From Xestospongia muta (Eukaryota > Porifera > Demospongiae > Haplosclerida > Petrosiidae), in contig OY848930.1 of NCBI GenBank assembly GCA_963693285.1, forward strand, positions 4,960,001 to 5,024,000: a stretch of 64,000 nt of DNA. The letters run 5' to 3'. This document shows, one piece after another, positions 1 through 9,758 of the stretch. Under the pieces are notes generated by a model that worked only from the letters and a program-made list of their open reading frames with translations, was not told the DNA's origin and ran no database searches. The position numbers were made by a program, and so were the translations under genes. How positions within the stretch are numbered: position 1 is the first letter of the stretch; the number at the start of each line of letters is the position of its first letter.

Positions 1-478
1 CTAAAATGAAGTCAGCTGTTATATCACCTCTAAAAATATACTTCATTTTATTTCGTAACATAGCTTCTCTTTCTGCTACTTTTAATTCTTGGTGCAGCTG
101 TCCTTCTAATTTCTCCATAACGTACGCTATATAAGGTTTCCAATTGTGTGCTTTAGGATTATTGTCCCTCCAAAGTGTCACTGCTTCAAGGCTATCTTGT
201 GCATAGTCAGAGAAGGTGATTTCTGCAATATAAGGTGCAGCACTTATTAATGGATAAATGACAGGGCCACCTCCATACTCCAATAGTCGTGCTGTTGTGG
301 GATCCCATTTGGAATGATGCTCAGCATAAAATTTATGAATGCTTTCCAAGTAAAAAGGCTGGACACCTCTCTCCTTATCTTCTGGATCACAGAATCTCCT
401 CTGGAGATAGAAATGCACATCAAATGGATGAGACTCAGCCATAGGGTCACCTCTACAATTCTTATTGCATAATGTCAT
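1..478 (-). CDS. NNMT/PNMT/TEMT-family methyltransferase, N-terminal part
   Basis: The open minus-strand frame runs from an ATG at 478 off the left edge, giving about 159 residues. It has the order typical of the nicotinamide/phenylethanolamine N-methyltransferase family: an N-terminal F-D-V-H-F-Y-L segment (family F-x-P-x-x-Y-L), then LLEYGGGPVIYPLISA, which fits the SAM-binding motif I (family L-L-D-I-G-S-G-P-T-I-Y-Q-L), then ITFSDYAQDSLEAVTLWRD, which fits the motif with the acidic residue that holds the SAM ribose. Known members methylate small amines or pyridines in the cytosol using S-adenosylmethionine; the substrate here cannot be read. A second in-frame ATG at 442 (MAESHPFD) could be the true start. 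The 3' part lies outside the window. It is divergent from CYBA, 110 bases away. Family call is firm; orthology is not. Confidence 0.85.
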   Translation of the reverse strand, partial: MTLCNKNCRGDPMAESHPFDVHFYLQRRFCDPEDKERGVQPFYLESIHKFYAEHHSKWDPTTARLLEYGGGPVIYPLISAAPYIAEITFSDYAQDSLEAVTLWRDNNPKAHNWKPYIAYVMEKLEGQLHQELKVAEREAMLRNKMKYIFRGDITADFIL

Positions 479-588
479 GATAATACATTGGAGGGCCCAA
501 GTTAATTTTTAGTGCTCGGACCCAATTAATTTGCCCCACCTCTCTCTCTCTAACGACCTAAAGTGTACAAGTCAGCATTGTCGCAAAG
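479..588. promoter_or_regulatory. Shared upstream region, methyltransferase/CYBA
   Basis: These 110 bases separate two divergent start codons and must hold both 5' leaders and the core promoters unless there are upstream non-coding exons. A short CT run is at about 540-550. No TATA box is evident. The role is inferred from position. Confidence 0.45.
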
Positions 589-2324
589 ATGCCACGAGAC
601 GAGAGAGACAGAAACTGTTGTGCTTGCAGAGTAGAATGGGCAATGTGGGCTAACATGAACGCATTCTACGCCGGAGTCTGTGAGTCGACAAAGCATTAAG
701 ACAAACACTTAACGTCTTGTTTCTATTCCTCTCTCAACCCTTAGGTATATTTGTAGGAGCTATTATTGCTGCTTCTATACCAGAGATAGCTATAAATGAC
801 CCTTTTCCAACCAATGCAGGCAGTGCTATACGCTGGATCAACATGTATCCTTTGTCAATAGTGAAAGCACAAAATTGTTGTATAATGCTAACTAGGTATA
901 TTCATAGTTGCTATTATAAGTTAGTTTTAGAATTTTAGGGTAGCTTTCCTGTTGACATAGTAGATATGTATACAATATGTTATTATATTATTGTGCCTTG
1001 TTATTAATAAAAATACAAATTACTATTTACCATATATAGTGTGTTATGCATTGTTATTTGTAAGTATTACCTTTGTGCCCTTGCCAAGATGTAGTGACCA
1101 CAACTGTATGCTAGCCAATATGTAATATTATAAAGGATGTTATATCAGGTGATGTGTTATAGCTGTACTTTTGACTTACGAGAAAACTATTGACTTACGA
1201 GAAAGTAAATTTTAAGTCTGTGCATTAATTTTGTTATACTTCTTGCACTGTTGATTTTCAGACTATAATATGGAACCGCCAGTTGCAATAATTAAGGGTT
1301 AAAAATTGACACGCAACTGTGAAATATGAAGATGGAATCAAATGTCACAACTTTTAATTTGGAAATCATTCTTAACTCATTCTTAGTATAATAGGACTTA
1401 TAGTTATGTTTGTGGAGTATCCTCGTAGTGCAAGAAGATCGAGTAAATCTTCTGTTGAGAGACCGTGAGTTGTTTGATTACAATGAGCATTGAGTTTAAT
1501 TCTTGTATAGTGGACAGAAATATTTGACTCCTCTTCTGCACAATATAAAGTTTCTTGGTTCAAATTATATCGTGCGATTTTTATTTCTCTTGTTGTAAGT
1601 GATTATAACTATATCAGATATTGTATCCTATTTCTCAAATGAGTAAGACCCTTGTTAATTAAACTACAATGATTAGGCCCAGTATTGTGTCCTATCCCTA
1701 ATGAGTAAGACCCTTGTTAATTAAACTACAATGATTAGACCCAGTATTGTGTCCTATCCCTAATGAGTAAGACCCTTGTTAATTAAACTACAATGAGATT
1801 ATTAAACAGATTCCTGTTCAATTAGAATTACATAATATAAATACATACTGTGACATTCAGAGTTGTCAAGGATGACAGATATCATTTAAATTTTTAAAAA
1901 AGAAAAAAATTATAATTAGATCTTTAAAATAAGGCAACCATGTGTTGTTTATACATTTATCAAATTCAAATTTACTTTAGTCTTGGTGTTCCATGTTACT
2001 TCGTACTCTCTACAATATTTGGTGGTATTGCTTTATTTTTTGCCTGTATTTGTTATTTCATTGTAAGTTATAATACTAATACTAACATTTAATCTTTCCA
2101 ATAATGAGAAAACCTTTCAATGCTTTCAGGCTGCTTTGAATGGAGAGAACTGGAAAGCACCTACTCTTGCCTGGGGACCTGGTAAGACTGTTGTCCAAAA
2201 GGGCCCACGTGTAAAAGAGATACCTCAAGCACCTTCAGAACCTCCTCCTCGTCCGCCCCCTCAAGCTAAATATGGTCTAACTGAACCTCCTACCTCACCG
2301 CCTCCTCGACCTGGTGTTCATTAG
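589..2324 (+). CDS. CYBA: Cytochrome b-245 light chain, p22phox
   Basis: Six exons join in frame: 589-679, 745-844, 1387-1464, 1511-1594, 1981-2062, 2130-2324, giving about 209 residues (human about 195). The second donor (GTATCC at 845) is weak, so that junction is the least certain. Family landmarks appear in order: VEWAMWANMNAFYAG at the start (human I-E-W-A-M-W-A-N), membrane segments, FVEYPRSARRSSKSSVER (human L-L-E-Y-P-R-G-K-R-K-K), GQKYLTPLL, NYIVRF with the conserved Arg, a membrane segment followed by AALNGENWKAP, and a C-terminal proline-rich PSEPPPRPPP. p22phox is the membrane partner that stabilises NOX1-4 flavocytochromes; its proline-rich motif binds the SH3 pair of p47phox-type organisers. 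The sponge tail ends soon after a second PPPRP motif. No NOX gene is in the window. Confidence 0.92.
1626..1798. repeat. 62-bp minisatellite in CYBA intron 4
   Basis: Nearly three direct copies of a unit about 62 bp long, containing GAGTAAGACCCTTGTTAATT, lie inside the intron between 1594 and 1981. Copies differ at a few bases. No coding role is seen. Confidence 0.85.
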
Positions 2325-3469
2325 AACAATGGTCAGTGTAGCATCCTAATGTTTTTAACACATAAAAATTATCACTGACTTTAATTTAAAATAAAAGGTT
2401 GCAATTTTGTCAGTTTTCCATTTTAATTTTAGTTGGTCATAAATGAGATTTATTATTATACACGCTCTGTCATATTAGGTCATTTGTGAAATATCTGTTA
2501 GTCTTTTGTTTTTGTGATAACCAGCTGTATTTAGATTTTAAAGTATAATAAATGAATAAATTAGGATAGTGTAAGTCATATGAACGTCACATGACAGAGA
2601 ATGAACTGATTAAGAGTTTAAAAACAAAGATGATGTGAAATAACTTGATTGTTTTACGATTTTTTTTCGACGGGGTTAAATTTTGTCTGAGAAAGGGAGA
2701 GTTAGTCAGAATATTTAATAAGTTATTGTGATGTTACAGCCTACAAAATGAAAATAAAACAATTAAATATATGTGTGTGTGTCATAGTTTCTGTTGTTAC
2801 AAATATGTTCTTAGTTGTTTAGACAGTATTAACTTATGACTGACAAAGTGATTGATCACAGACATAACAACAAACATTTGTCTTCAACACAAATTATTTG
2901 ATCTGAATGGACAGTGTTGAACTTGTACAACAAAAGGACAAAACTTAAGACAATACAAATCATTTTTAAATAATGTTTTATAAAATATAATGAATTCCTC
3001 CCCCTAAACCAATGTTATTACAAAGTTAACATATCAAGCTAGAAGGTGTAGTCTCTGAGACTTGGTTTTCCATAAGTTATAAAGATTTTATATGATGGTA
3101 CTTTAAGGGGGAGTGTTAGTGAGGGCAGTTGCTAAAACCATATAATATTATCATTGTCATCACTTAGAATAATAATGTTTACATAGACTAATGAACTTCA
3201 AATTGTCCATTAGTTGGGGTGGGGTCAGTATTATATTCTAACAAACTTCAAATTGTCCATTAGTGGGGGTGGGGTCAGTATATTATATTCTAACAAACTT
3301 CAAATTGTCCATTAGTGGGGGTGGGGTCAGTATTATATTCTAACAAACTTCAAATTGTCCATTAGTTGGGGTGGGGTCAGTATATTATATTCTAACAAAC
3401 TTCACATTGTCCATTAGTGGGGGTGGGGTCAGTATATTATTATTATTAATACACAGACTATAAAATTTG
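2325..3469. other. Convergent intergenic region CYBA/CBFB
   Basis: No supported gene. The region holds the 3' ends of two convergent genes and a minisatellite at 3188-3440. AT-rich sequence with AATAAA-like stretches follows the CYBA stop. Confidence 0.6.
3188..3440. repeat. 52-bp minisatellite
   Basis: About five direct copies of a unit of roughly 52 bp with the core CAAATTGTCCATTAG followed by a G-rich run (GGGGGTGGGG), just downstream of CBFB. Copies differ by T/G in the G run and by a 2-base indel. Confidence 0.88.
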
Positions 3470-4877
3470 TTAAAATAAAAGGGGATGTACCATTTCTGGA
3501 GATTGAGCTTGTTGTTGTTCTTGCCATTTTCTTTGGCTCTCCTCAAACATCCTTACTCTATCTTGTGTTTCTTTCATCACCTGTCGCATTATCTCGTCCT
3601 CTATCTACAATAATACACAATAAACAGGTATGCAAAACCGGTTTAACAAGGACAACAACAACATCATGTACAACTATTTTAAATGTTACTGTCTCAAAGT
3701 TGTGATATATAATGTTGTTGGTAAAGTGCTATGGTTAGCAATTCAAATATTCACTAGCTACTCAAATTACCCAATAAACACATCATATATCAAATAACCC
3801 TTGGAGAGTTTGACAGAACTGTTAACATAACAATAAACAATTAATGATGGTTTACAACACAACTAGAGCAGCTGTCTGACCACACACAGAGAAAGCATTA
3901 AGTGAAACCACTGTGGTGCTGGCCACTGGGCTGGAGCTTATAACCTCAATGAAAAGGGGATGGCTAGTCTTGCTTTGTGAAAACTAGTAATTGATTTGCT
4001 CAGAAATGAAAGAAACAGTCCATTTATCAATGTTATCGTATTATAAGAGCAGGTGGAACTATAATAGCTTTCTAACTTATTCCACTATTAATATTTAATG
4101 CACTGAAGAAAGAAAAAATGACTTTTAATGTTAAGTTAACATTTGGTCCACAAAACTGTTCATTTACTTTAGCATTGTGGTCATCAAAGAGAAGCTTGGC
4201 TTTGCCACTAAGAGTTTCCAAGTCAACCCAACCAATCCATTTAACACATACACCATTCATTATAAAAGATGAACACAGATGTACCTTAAAGAAAGATGAG
4301 AGAGAAAGAGAGAGATATAAAACAAGAAAGACCATTATAAATACTTACTTTTCCTAGTTCTACTTCAAAGTCGACATTCTCTTTTGTTGGTCTTGTATCA
4401 ATGGGTCTGTCTTCACTGAGAGCATTTCGACAGAACAATAGAGTCAAGTTTGTACCAGTTGATACAAATGTCTGCAAAACGGGAAATTATAATAGAAAGT
4501 AAAAATTGTAAAGGGAAGATGCCAGGTTTCAATTTCAATTAATGTAAAGCTCTACAAGATTGACTTTTTTAATTGTTTGCAAGAATGTTAAGTTGTCTCT
4601 TACTATAATAGAATGGCCTTCTGTGAGATCTTGTACAAATCGTTGTTTTCTTTCTTCATGTGGTTTGTCTTTAAATCCAGTATATTTCACCTAAGGTAGA
4701 AACAACACATTATAGTACTACATATATATATAATATACCAGTGAACTCTTATCTGTTAATTTTAATATTAAAAAAATGTTGTAATCTTATTACACGTACG
4801 TCTGATTCTTGTGAAAGTTTCTTGAAAACCTCATCAGATTCGAATTTCTTCTGTTGGTCTGGGAAAACTCGAGGCAT
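3470..4877 (-). CDS. CBFB: Core-binding factor subunit beta
   Basis: Five exons, all in phase 0: 4877-4800, 4690-4604, 4471-4349, 4284-4168, 3604-3470, encoding 179 residues (human about 182). The start MPRVFPDQQKKFESDE matches the family's M-P-R-V-V-P-D-Q-R-S-K-F-E. VKYTGFKDKPHEERKQRF, FVSTGTNLTLLF, DFEVELGK and IMNGVCVKWIGWVDLETL follow in family order, and the last exon is a charged helix (EDEIMRQVMKETQ). CBF-beta is the non-DNA-binding partner that stabilises Runx transcription factors on DNA. The Asn of the M-N-G-V-C-V segment, part of the Runx contact surface in vertebrates, is kept. No Runx gene is in the window. Divergent from the DIPK1-like gene. Confidence 0.95.
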
Positions 4878-4983
4878 TACGAAGATGGACACTTTATCGC
4901 TCTTCCAAAGTGTTCAAATGTGTGCTTTTAAATGGGGCGTGTCTTAAATTCAAATTCTTCAATGTCACATCCCATCTTTACCT
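4878..4983. promoter_or_regulatory. Shared upstream region, CBFB/DIPK1
   Basis: 106 bases lie between the divergent start codons of CBFB and the DIPK1-like gene. A GGGGCGTGTC element near 4933-4942 resembles a Sp/KLF-type GC box. No TATA box is seen. The promoter role is inferred from position. Confidence 0.45.
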
Positions 4984-5230
4984 ATGTTGTTTAAAACTAG
5001 GAAAAGAAGATGTCTAGTCATCTTGATAGCAGTTGTCTGCTTTTTTATTCTCGATTGTATAAAGATGTCACATCAGGATGTTACTCTGATATCGCAAGTG
5101 CGATGTGATAATGACAATAACAAACAATTTATTGAAGAACTGGTTTGTGATTTATTTAGTGTAGATCTATATGTGTATGCAATATGTGTGTATGTATAAG
5201 TCTCGTTCTTATGTTGTAATTCTGAGAATG

Positions 5231-5288
<58 letters not shown>

Positions 5289-6707
5289 ACTTACTCACTC
5301 ACTCTTGTAGTGTCACAATTACTCAAGAGGGTTTGTCTTTGGTAGTTTGTGTCCTCATTTGTGTACTAGTAAAGATATCAAATACATAAAATGTCTTGGT
5401 CACAAAGATGATGATTTTGTAATGTTAGCAAAATGGGAGGAAGATAAACTCATTTTAAAAGCAGATACCAGATGGAGTAATACAGTCAAACTCCATTTTG
5501 AAGCACTGACACCAGATATGTGGTCTCAAGTATATCAAAATACATCACAGTTTAAGAAACCTTTATTAGAACTGTACAACTTATCCTCTCAGATAGCAGA
5601 CAGGATCATTTCAGAGTGTGATTCAGGTCACGATAATATCTTAACATATAGAGAAGCAAGTTACTGTTGGCATATAATAGACAGAGATGAATTCATGATC
5701 TCTTTCCAACTAGAAAAACTCCTTGTTGTTCCACATCTTTATGGGACCTGTGGTACCTTATTTGGAGTGGAGTTTGTCCCCAGTAATCCATTTAATCTTC
5801 CTCTCTTTAAAGACTCTCGTAGTTGGGACTTACGTGCAAAGTTAGCAATTGGTTTGATTGAGTTAGTTGAAATACTAGAGACAACGGATTATGGGACTTT
5901 ATATCTTTGTGACATTCAAGAGGGTAATTTTGGAGTTGTTGAAGTTGATGGTCGTTATGTTGTGAAGAGTATTGATAATGACATATCATTATATGAGAAG
6001 TCTTTACTGAGAGGTTTGGAATATGAGAAGGAGAATAATTGTACTACTGACGATGATTGTGGTTTTATTGACTGTGAAGTTAAATGTGATCTCAAGAAAG
6101 GAAAGTGCTCGGGAATTTTGGTATCAAATAATTTACAGGTTAGTAATAGTATATCATATTGTCATTGTTGTATACCAGGAAAAATATAGTAACAAGTAAT
6201 TCTATTCCACTGGCCATCTGTGTATGTAATTTAATAAATATCACTGTTAGTATTCTTCCTTTTATTCCCAAGAGCACATTTCTCATCGTACAGTTCTTGT
6301 GATTATGATTGTATTACAATTGACAATGTTCTGACTATTAATAGTTTATAATAATCACAACCACTCACATCTAATACTCTAGTGTTATAATTTAATAATT
6401 GCAGACAATGTACACTTGTTAATTACTACTAATACTACTAATACTTGTTAACTCATTGATAATTTGATATTGATTTCAATATCATGTTTCTTAGGTTTTG
6501 TGTAAAGATTTATTTACTTCTCGACATCCCATAATAAAATATCCTCTACTTCATGATCCGCCTTCTCAAATACAAAAAGATTTGAAGAGTTTATTACATC
6601 AGTGTGTTCATCCTCTAAAACCATCAATACACATCTCTTGGACTTTGGCTAATAAATTAAAGAAAGTATTAAGAAACAGTCTTCAAGAGAAAGGAGATGG
6701 TCATTGA
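4984..6707 (+). CDS. DIPK1/FAM69-family divergent protein kinase
   Basis: A type II membrane protein: basic KTRKRR then the hydrophobic CLVILIAVVCFFILDC signal anchor in exon 1. The large exon ending at 6138 and the last exon (6495-6707) follow human FAM69A closely: CPHLC..KCLG (family C-N-S-L-C..K-C-L-S), an EF-hand-like SECDSGHDNILTYREASYCW, the LYGTCGTLFGVEFV hinge, KLAIGLIELVE, LYLCDIQEGNFGV, and a cysteine-rich CTTDDDCGFIDCEVKCD block. DIPK1 proteins are ER-lumen kinase-like proteins of poorly known activity. The exon 1/2 junction is uncertain: exon 2 opens somewhere between about 5324 and 5357, and the donor near 5142-5165 is ambiguous. The subfamily (A, B or C) cannot be assigned. Confidence 0.88.
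5233..5284. repeat. (TC)n microsatellite
   Basis: About 26 TC repeats in the first intron of the DIPK1-like gene, upstream of the exon 2 acceptor. Confidence 0.95.
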
Positions 6708-7041
6708 TTCCAGTACTGTTACAATAACAATAAACACATAGTTGATCACCTCACCTTGGGTTCTAATTATCATTGTAATTTGACCTCATTACGAGGGTTT
6801 TACTCTTAAGAATGCAACTAGTATTTCTATAAAATAGTTTGTACATATCAATGAATGAGTTTTAAACTTTAAATTGTATGTCTGATTGTTAGTATCTCTC
6901 TCTATTTTTTCACGTTTTTCATACTCAAATGATCAATTATTGAAATAATTTAGTCCTTTTTAACGATATCAACTGTTTAAACCAATCATGTTTCGAATCT
7001 ATTTTATACAAGAAAAGATCTTCACATAAACCACACCCACT
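6708..7041. other. Convergent intergenic spacer DIPK1/COQ9
   Basis: AT-rich sequence between two convergent stop codons. No gene or repeat is supported. Confidence 0.6.
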
Positions 7042-8265
7042 TCAACTTACTGTACTAAATGCAGCTGTCCCAAATTTAAAAGCTCCACCTACTAACCCAT
7101 CAAGTTGCTGACGAGCATTAGTAATTGTTTTGGTGTCATCAATTCTACGTTGAAGAAAATTCCAAGTATCCTGAAAATCTACAGATTTATCTTGAACCAT
7201 ATACACCTCTATGAAATGAAGTCATCACAAACCACACCCTTTGCCCCTCCTACTTACCCGTAGTACAATATACAGCTGCCAATATGCCCCTCTTGGTATA
7301 CCAGTTAAAATCTGTTGATCTATCACCAGCATAATACCATATATCATCGACCATTGTAGCAAATCTTTCTAATGATGATGATAAATTGTTAGGATATGCT
7401 TTAATAGCCATGGCCTAAAAGAGATAAATAATGCATACATCATAGTGACCTTGGATAGCTACTATTAGTAAGCTCTAGACTAGTGAACATCAGTACTTAC
7501 AACAGTGACCTAGGATAGCTACCATTAGTAAGCTCTAGACTAGTGAACATCAGTACTTACCACAGTGACCTAAGATAGCTACCATTAGTAAGCTCTAGAC
7601 TAGTGAACATCAGTACTTACCACAGTGACCTAAGATAGCTACCATTAGTAAGCTCTAGACTAGTGAACATCAGTACTTACCACAGTGACCTAAGATAGCT
7701 ACCATTAGTAAGCTCTAGACTAGTGAACATCAGTACTTACCTCAGACCAAGTGTCAATGTATGGACTTAGCATACGAAGTCTTGTTTCAACAGCTTGGTG
7801 CACTAAATGCCCACCTTTAATCCTAATTCATAGTCGATCAAGGAGACATAACAATATATTACAACGTACTGCTGTTCTCCAGAAGTAGTTTCTTTTAAAT
7901 ACTTGATAAATTTATTATTACAGTCCATTTCAAAGTACTCAATTAAATCACCACCACCACGAGGGAACAACCCATGAGTTACTCCAGGTAGCCCAGCTAA
8001 TGTGGCACCATATTGCAGTGCTTTGATACTCCACCCATATTCTGGTACATATTGTAATGCTGAAGATAAGATCACATCACGATCAATGCCAATGTCATCA
8101 TCTTCTGCATGTTGTGTATTGCCATTACTGAAGCATCTCTGAGCTGCATAAAATATTAAAAGTAAATAAAATATGATTATATTTATTCTCACCTTCAGGT
8201 CTTTTGAAAACTGAAACAATTGTCCTATGAACTAAAAATTTGTGCACTACAGATCTGCTCAACAT
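7042..8265 (-). CDS. COQ9: Ubiquinone biosynthesis protein COQ9, mitochondrial
   Basis: Five exons join in frame: 8265-8193, 8143-7870, 7822-7741, 7414-7258, 7208-7042, about 250 residues. The start MLSRSVVHKFLVHRTIV is basic and free of acidic residues, as expected for a mitochondrial presequence. Then come VILSSALQYVPEYGWSIKAL (family I-L-x-A-A-L-x-F-V-P-x-H-G-W), VETRLRMLSPYIDTW, MVDDIWYYAGDRSTDFNWYT (nearly identical to the human lipid-binding core), MVQDKSVDFQDTW and a C-terminal helix. COQ9 is a TetR-fold lipid-binding protein that presents coenzyme Q intermediates to COQ7 in the matrix. Exons 3 and 4 flank an unusual 60-bp repeat array. Divergent from SNRK. Confidence 0.95.
7441..7740 (-). 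repeat. Five 60-bp units in COQ9 intron 3, each with splice signals
   Basis: Five head-to-tail units of exactly 60 bp abut the 3' edge of COQ9 exon 3. Read on the minus strand, each unit opens with GTAAGTACTG, has TACTAAT (or TACTAATA) about 15 nt before CTTAG or CTAG, and closes with the nine bases GTCACTGTG (GTCACTGTT in one). The three units nearest exon 3 are identical; the unit farthest from it is the most diverged and its acceptor reads CCAAG. The true exon 4 acceptor is at 7415-7416. Confidence 0.95.
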
Positions 8266-8423
8266 TTTTCTCTAATTAAGCAAATAGGCATTAAATGAAA
8301 AATTATTTCTAAAATGCCTTAATTAGGTTTAAGATCCTGATAATTGCGGTATTTATTTGGGAAGGAGTGAGAGAAGGAGACCTGTTTGCAGTTGTTGCGT
8401 CTAGAAGGGCTACGAAAACAGCT
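8266..8423. promoter_or_regulatory. Shared upstream region, COQ9/SNRK
   Basis: 158 bases lie between the divergent ATGs of COQ9 and SNRK. The COQ9 side is AT-rich; the SNRK side carries a GGAAGGAGTGAGAGAAGGAG purine stretch. No TATA box is obvious. Inferred from position. Confidence 0.4.
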
Positions 8424-9720
8424 ATGGCGTCCAAGATTGCAGGTCTATACGATATGGAAGATACGTTAGGATCGGGTCATTTTGCTGTCGTGAAAAGTGC
8501 TCGCCATGTTTTTACAGGTAAGTGAATGCTGGGAAGATCTAGAAAAGTTATTAGTCGAAAATAAGTTTGTATTTTCATTGCAGTCTATGTAGACTACATT
8601 GTTGTCTTAATTTCATTCGTTGATTTTTGCTGGTTTACAGGTTTAAGAGTGGCTATTAAAGTTATTGATAAAACAAAGCTTGATGAAGTGTCTAAGGCTC
8701 ATCTTTATCAAGAAGTCCGGTGTATGAAGCTGGTGACTCATCCATCTATTATACGACTCTATGAGGTGATCGACACACAGACAAAGCTATACCTTATTGA
8801 AGAGCTTGGAGAAGGAGGAGACTTGTACGATTTCATCATGAAACACCCAAGTGGAGTTGATGAAGATTTAGGGAGGAAAATATTTCGTCAAGCTGTGTCA
8901 GCAATACAGTTTTGCCATCAGCTTCATGTTGTACACAGGTACAGTGGAATATCATATTTGTATTGCTAATAATATTTCATAATGTCTCTTTAGGGATCTC
9001 AAACCAGAAAATCTTGTATTTTGTAAGACTGTTGATGATAATTTACATATTAAACTAACAGACTTTGGTCTCTCTCGGACCTTCATGCCTGGTGAAATGA
9101 TTGAGTCATCGTGTGGTTCTTTAGAATACTCTGCTCCAGAAATACTTCTCGGAGATTCCTATGACCCTCCAAAAGTTGGTAAGTCATTCCAAATTCCAAT
9201 TAGGTACAATTAGTTGTAATTTGCTGTTGTACACAAACATGTATTGTACATGAAAACATGTTAATTATAGGATGTATCTACATGACTGCCTTACATCATT
9301 GAGTAAGTTATTAGTGAAGCAGAAATTACTAGTATAATAAACTTTAATAATTGCAAGTTTCATCATGAATTTTAAATCCCTGTTTGTATTTCTCAAGGTG
9401 TACGTTGTCTCAATTGGGAGACCTGACTTCTTTGTTTTATTTCTTTCTAGATGTTTGGAGTCTCGGTGTTATATTGTATATGTTGATATGTGGTCGATCT
9501 CCTTTTGCTTCTGGTGGTGCTAATGAAACTTTAACACACATTATGGATGGTCGATATGATGTACCATCTCATGTATCAGAGTCATGTAAAAGGTAAGTTT
9601 AGTTGAGGGTATTGTTTTCTCCTCTATGTTCCAGTGTGTTATGTGGTTGAAATATGACTCTCCCTCTCCCCCCCTCTCTCTCCCTCTCTCTCCCTCTTTC
9701 CCTCTCTCCCTCCCCCCCCG

Positions 9721-9758
<38 letters not shown>

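Noticed and set aside
7441..7740. CRISPR-like array because of regular 60-bp spacing
   Set aside because: No unique spacers alternate with repeats; whole units are near identical and lie in a eukaryotic intron.
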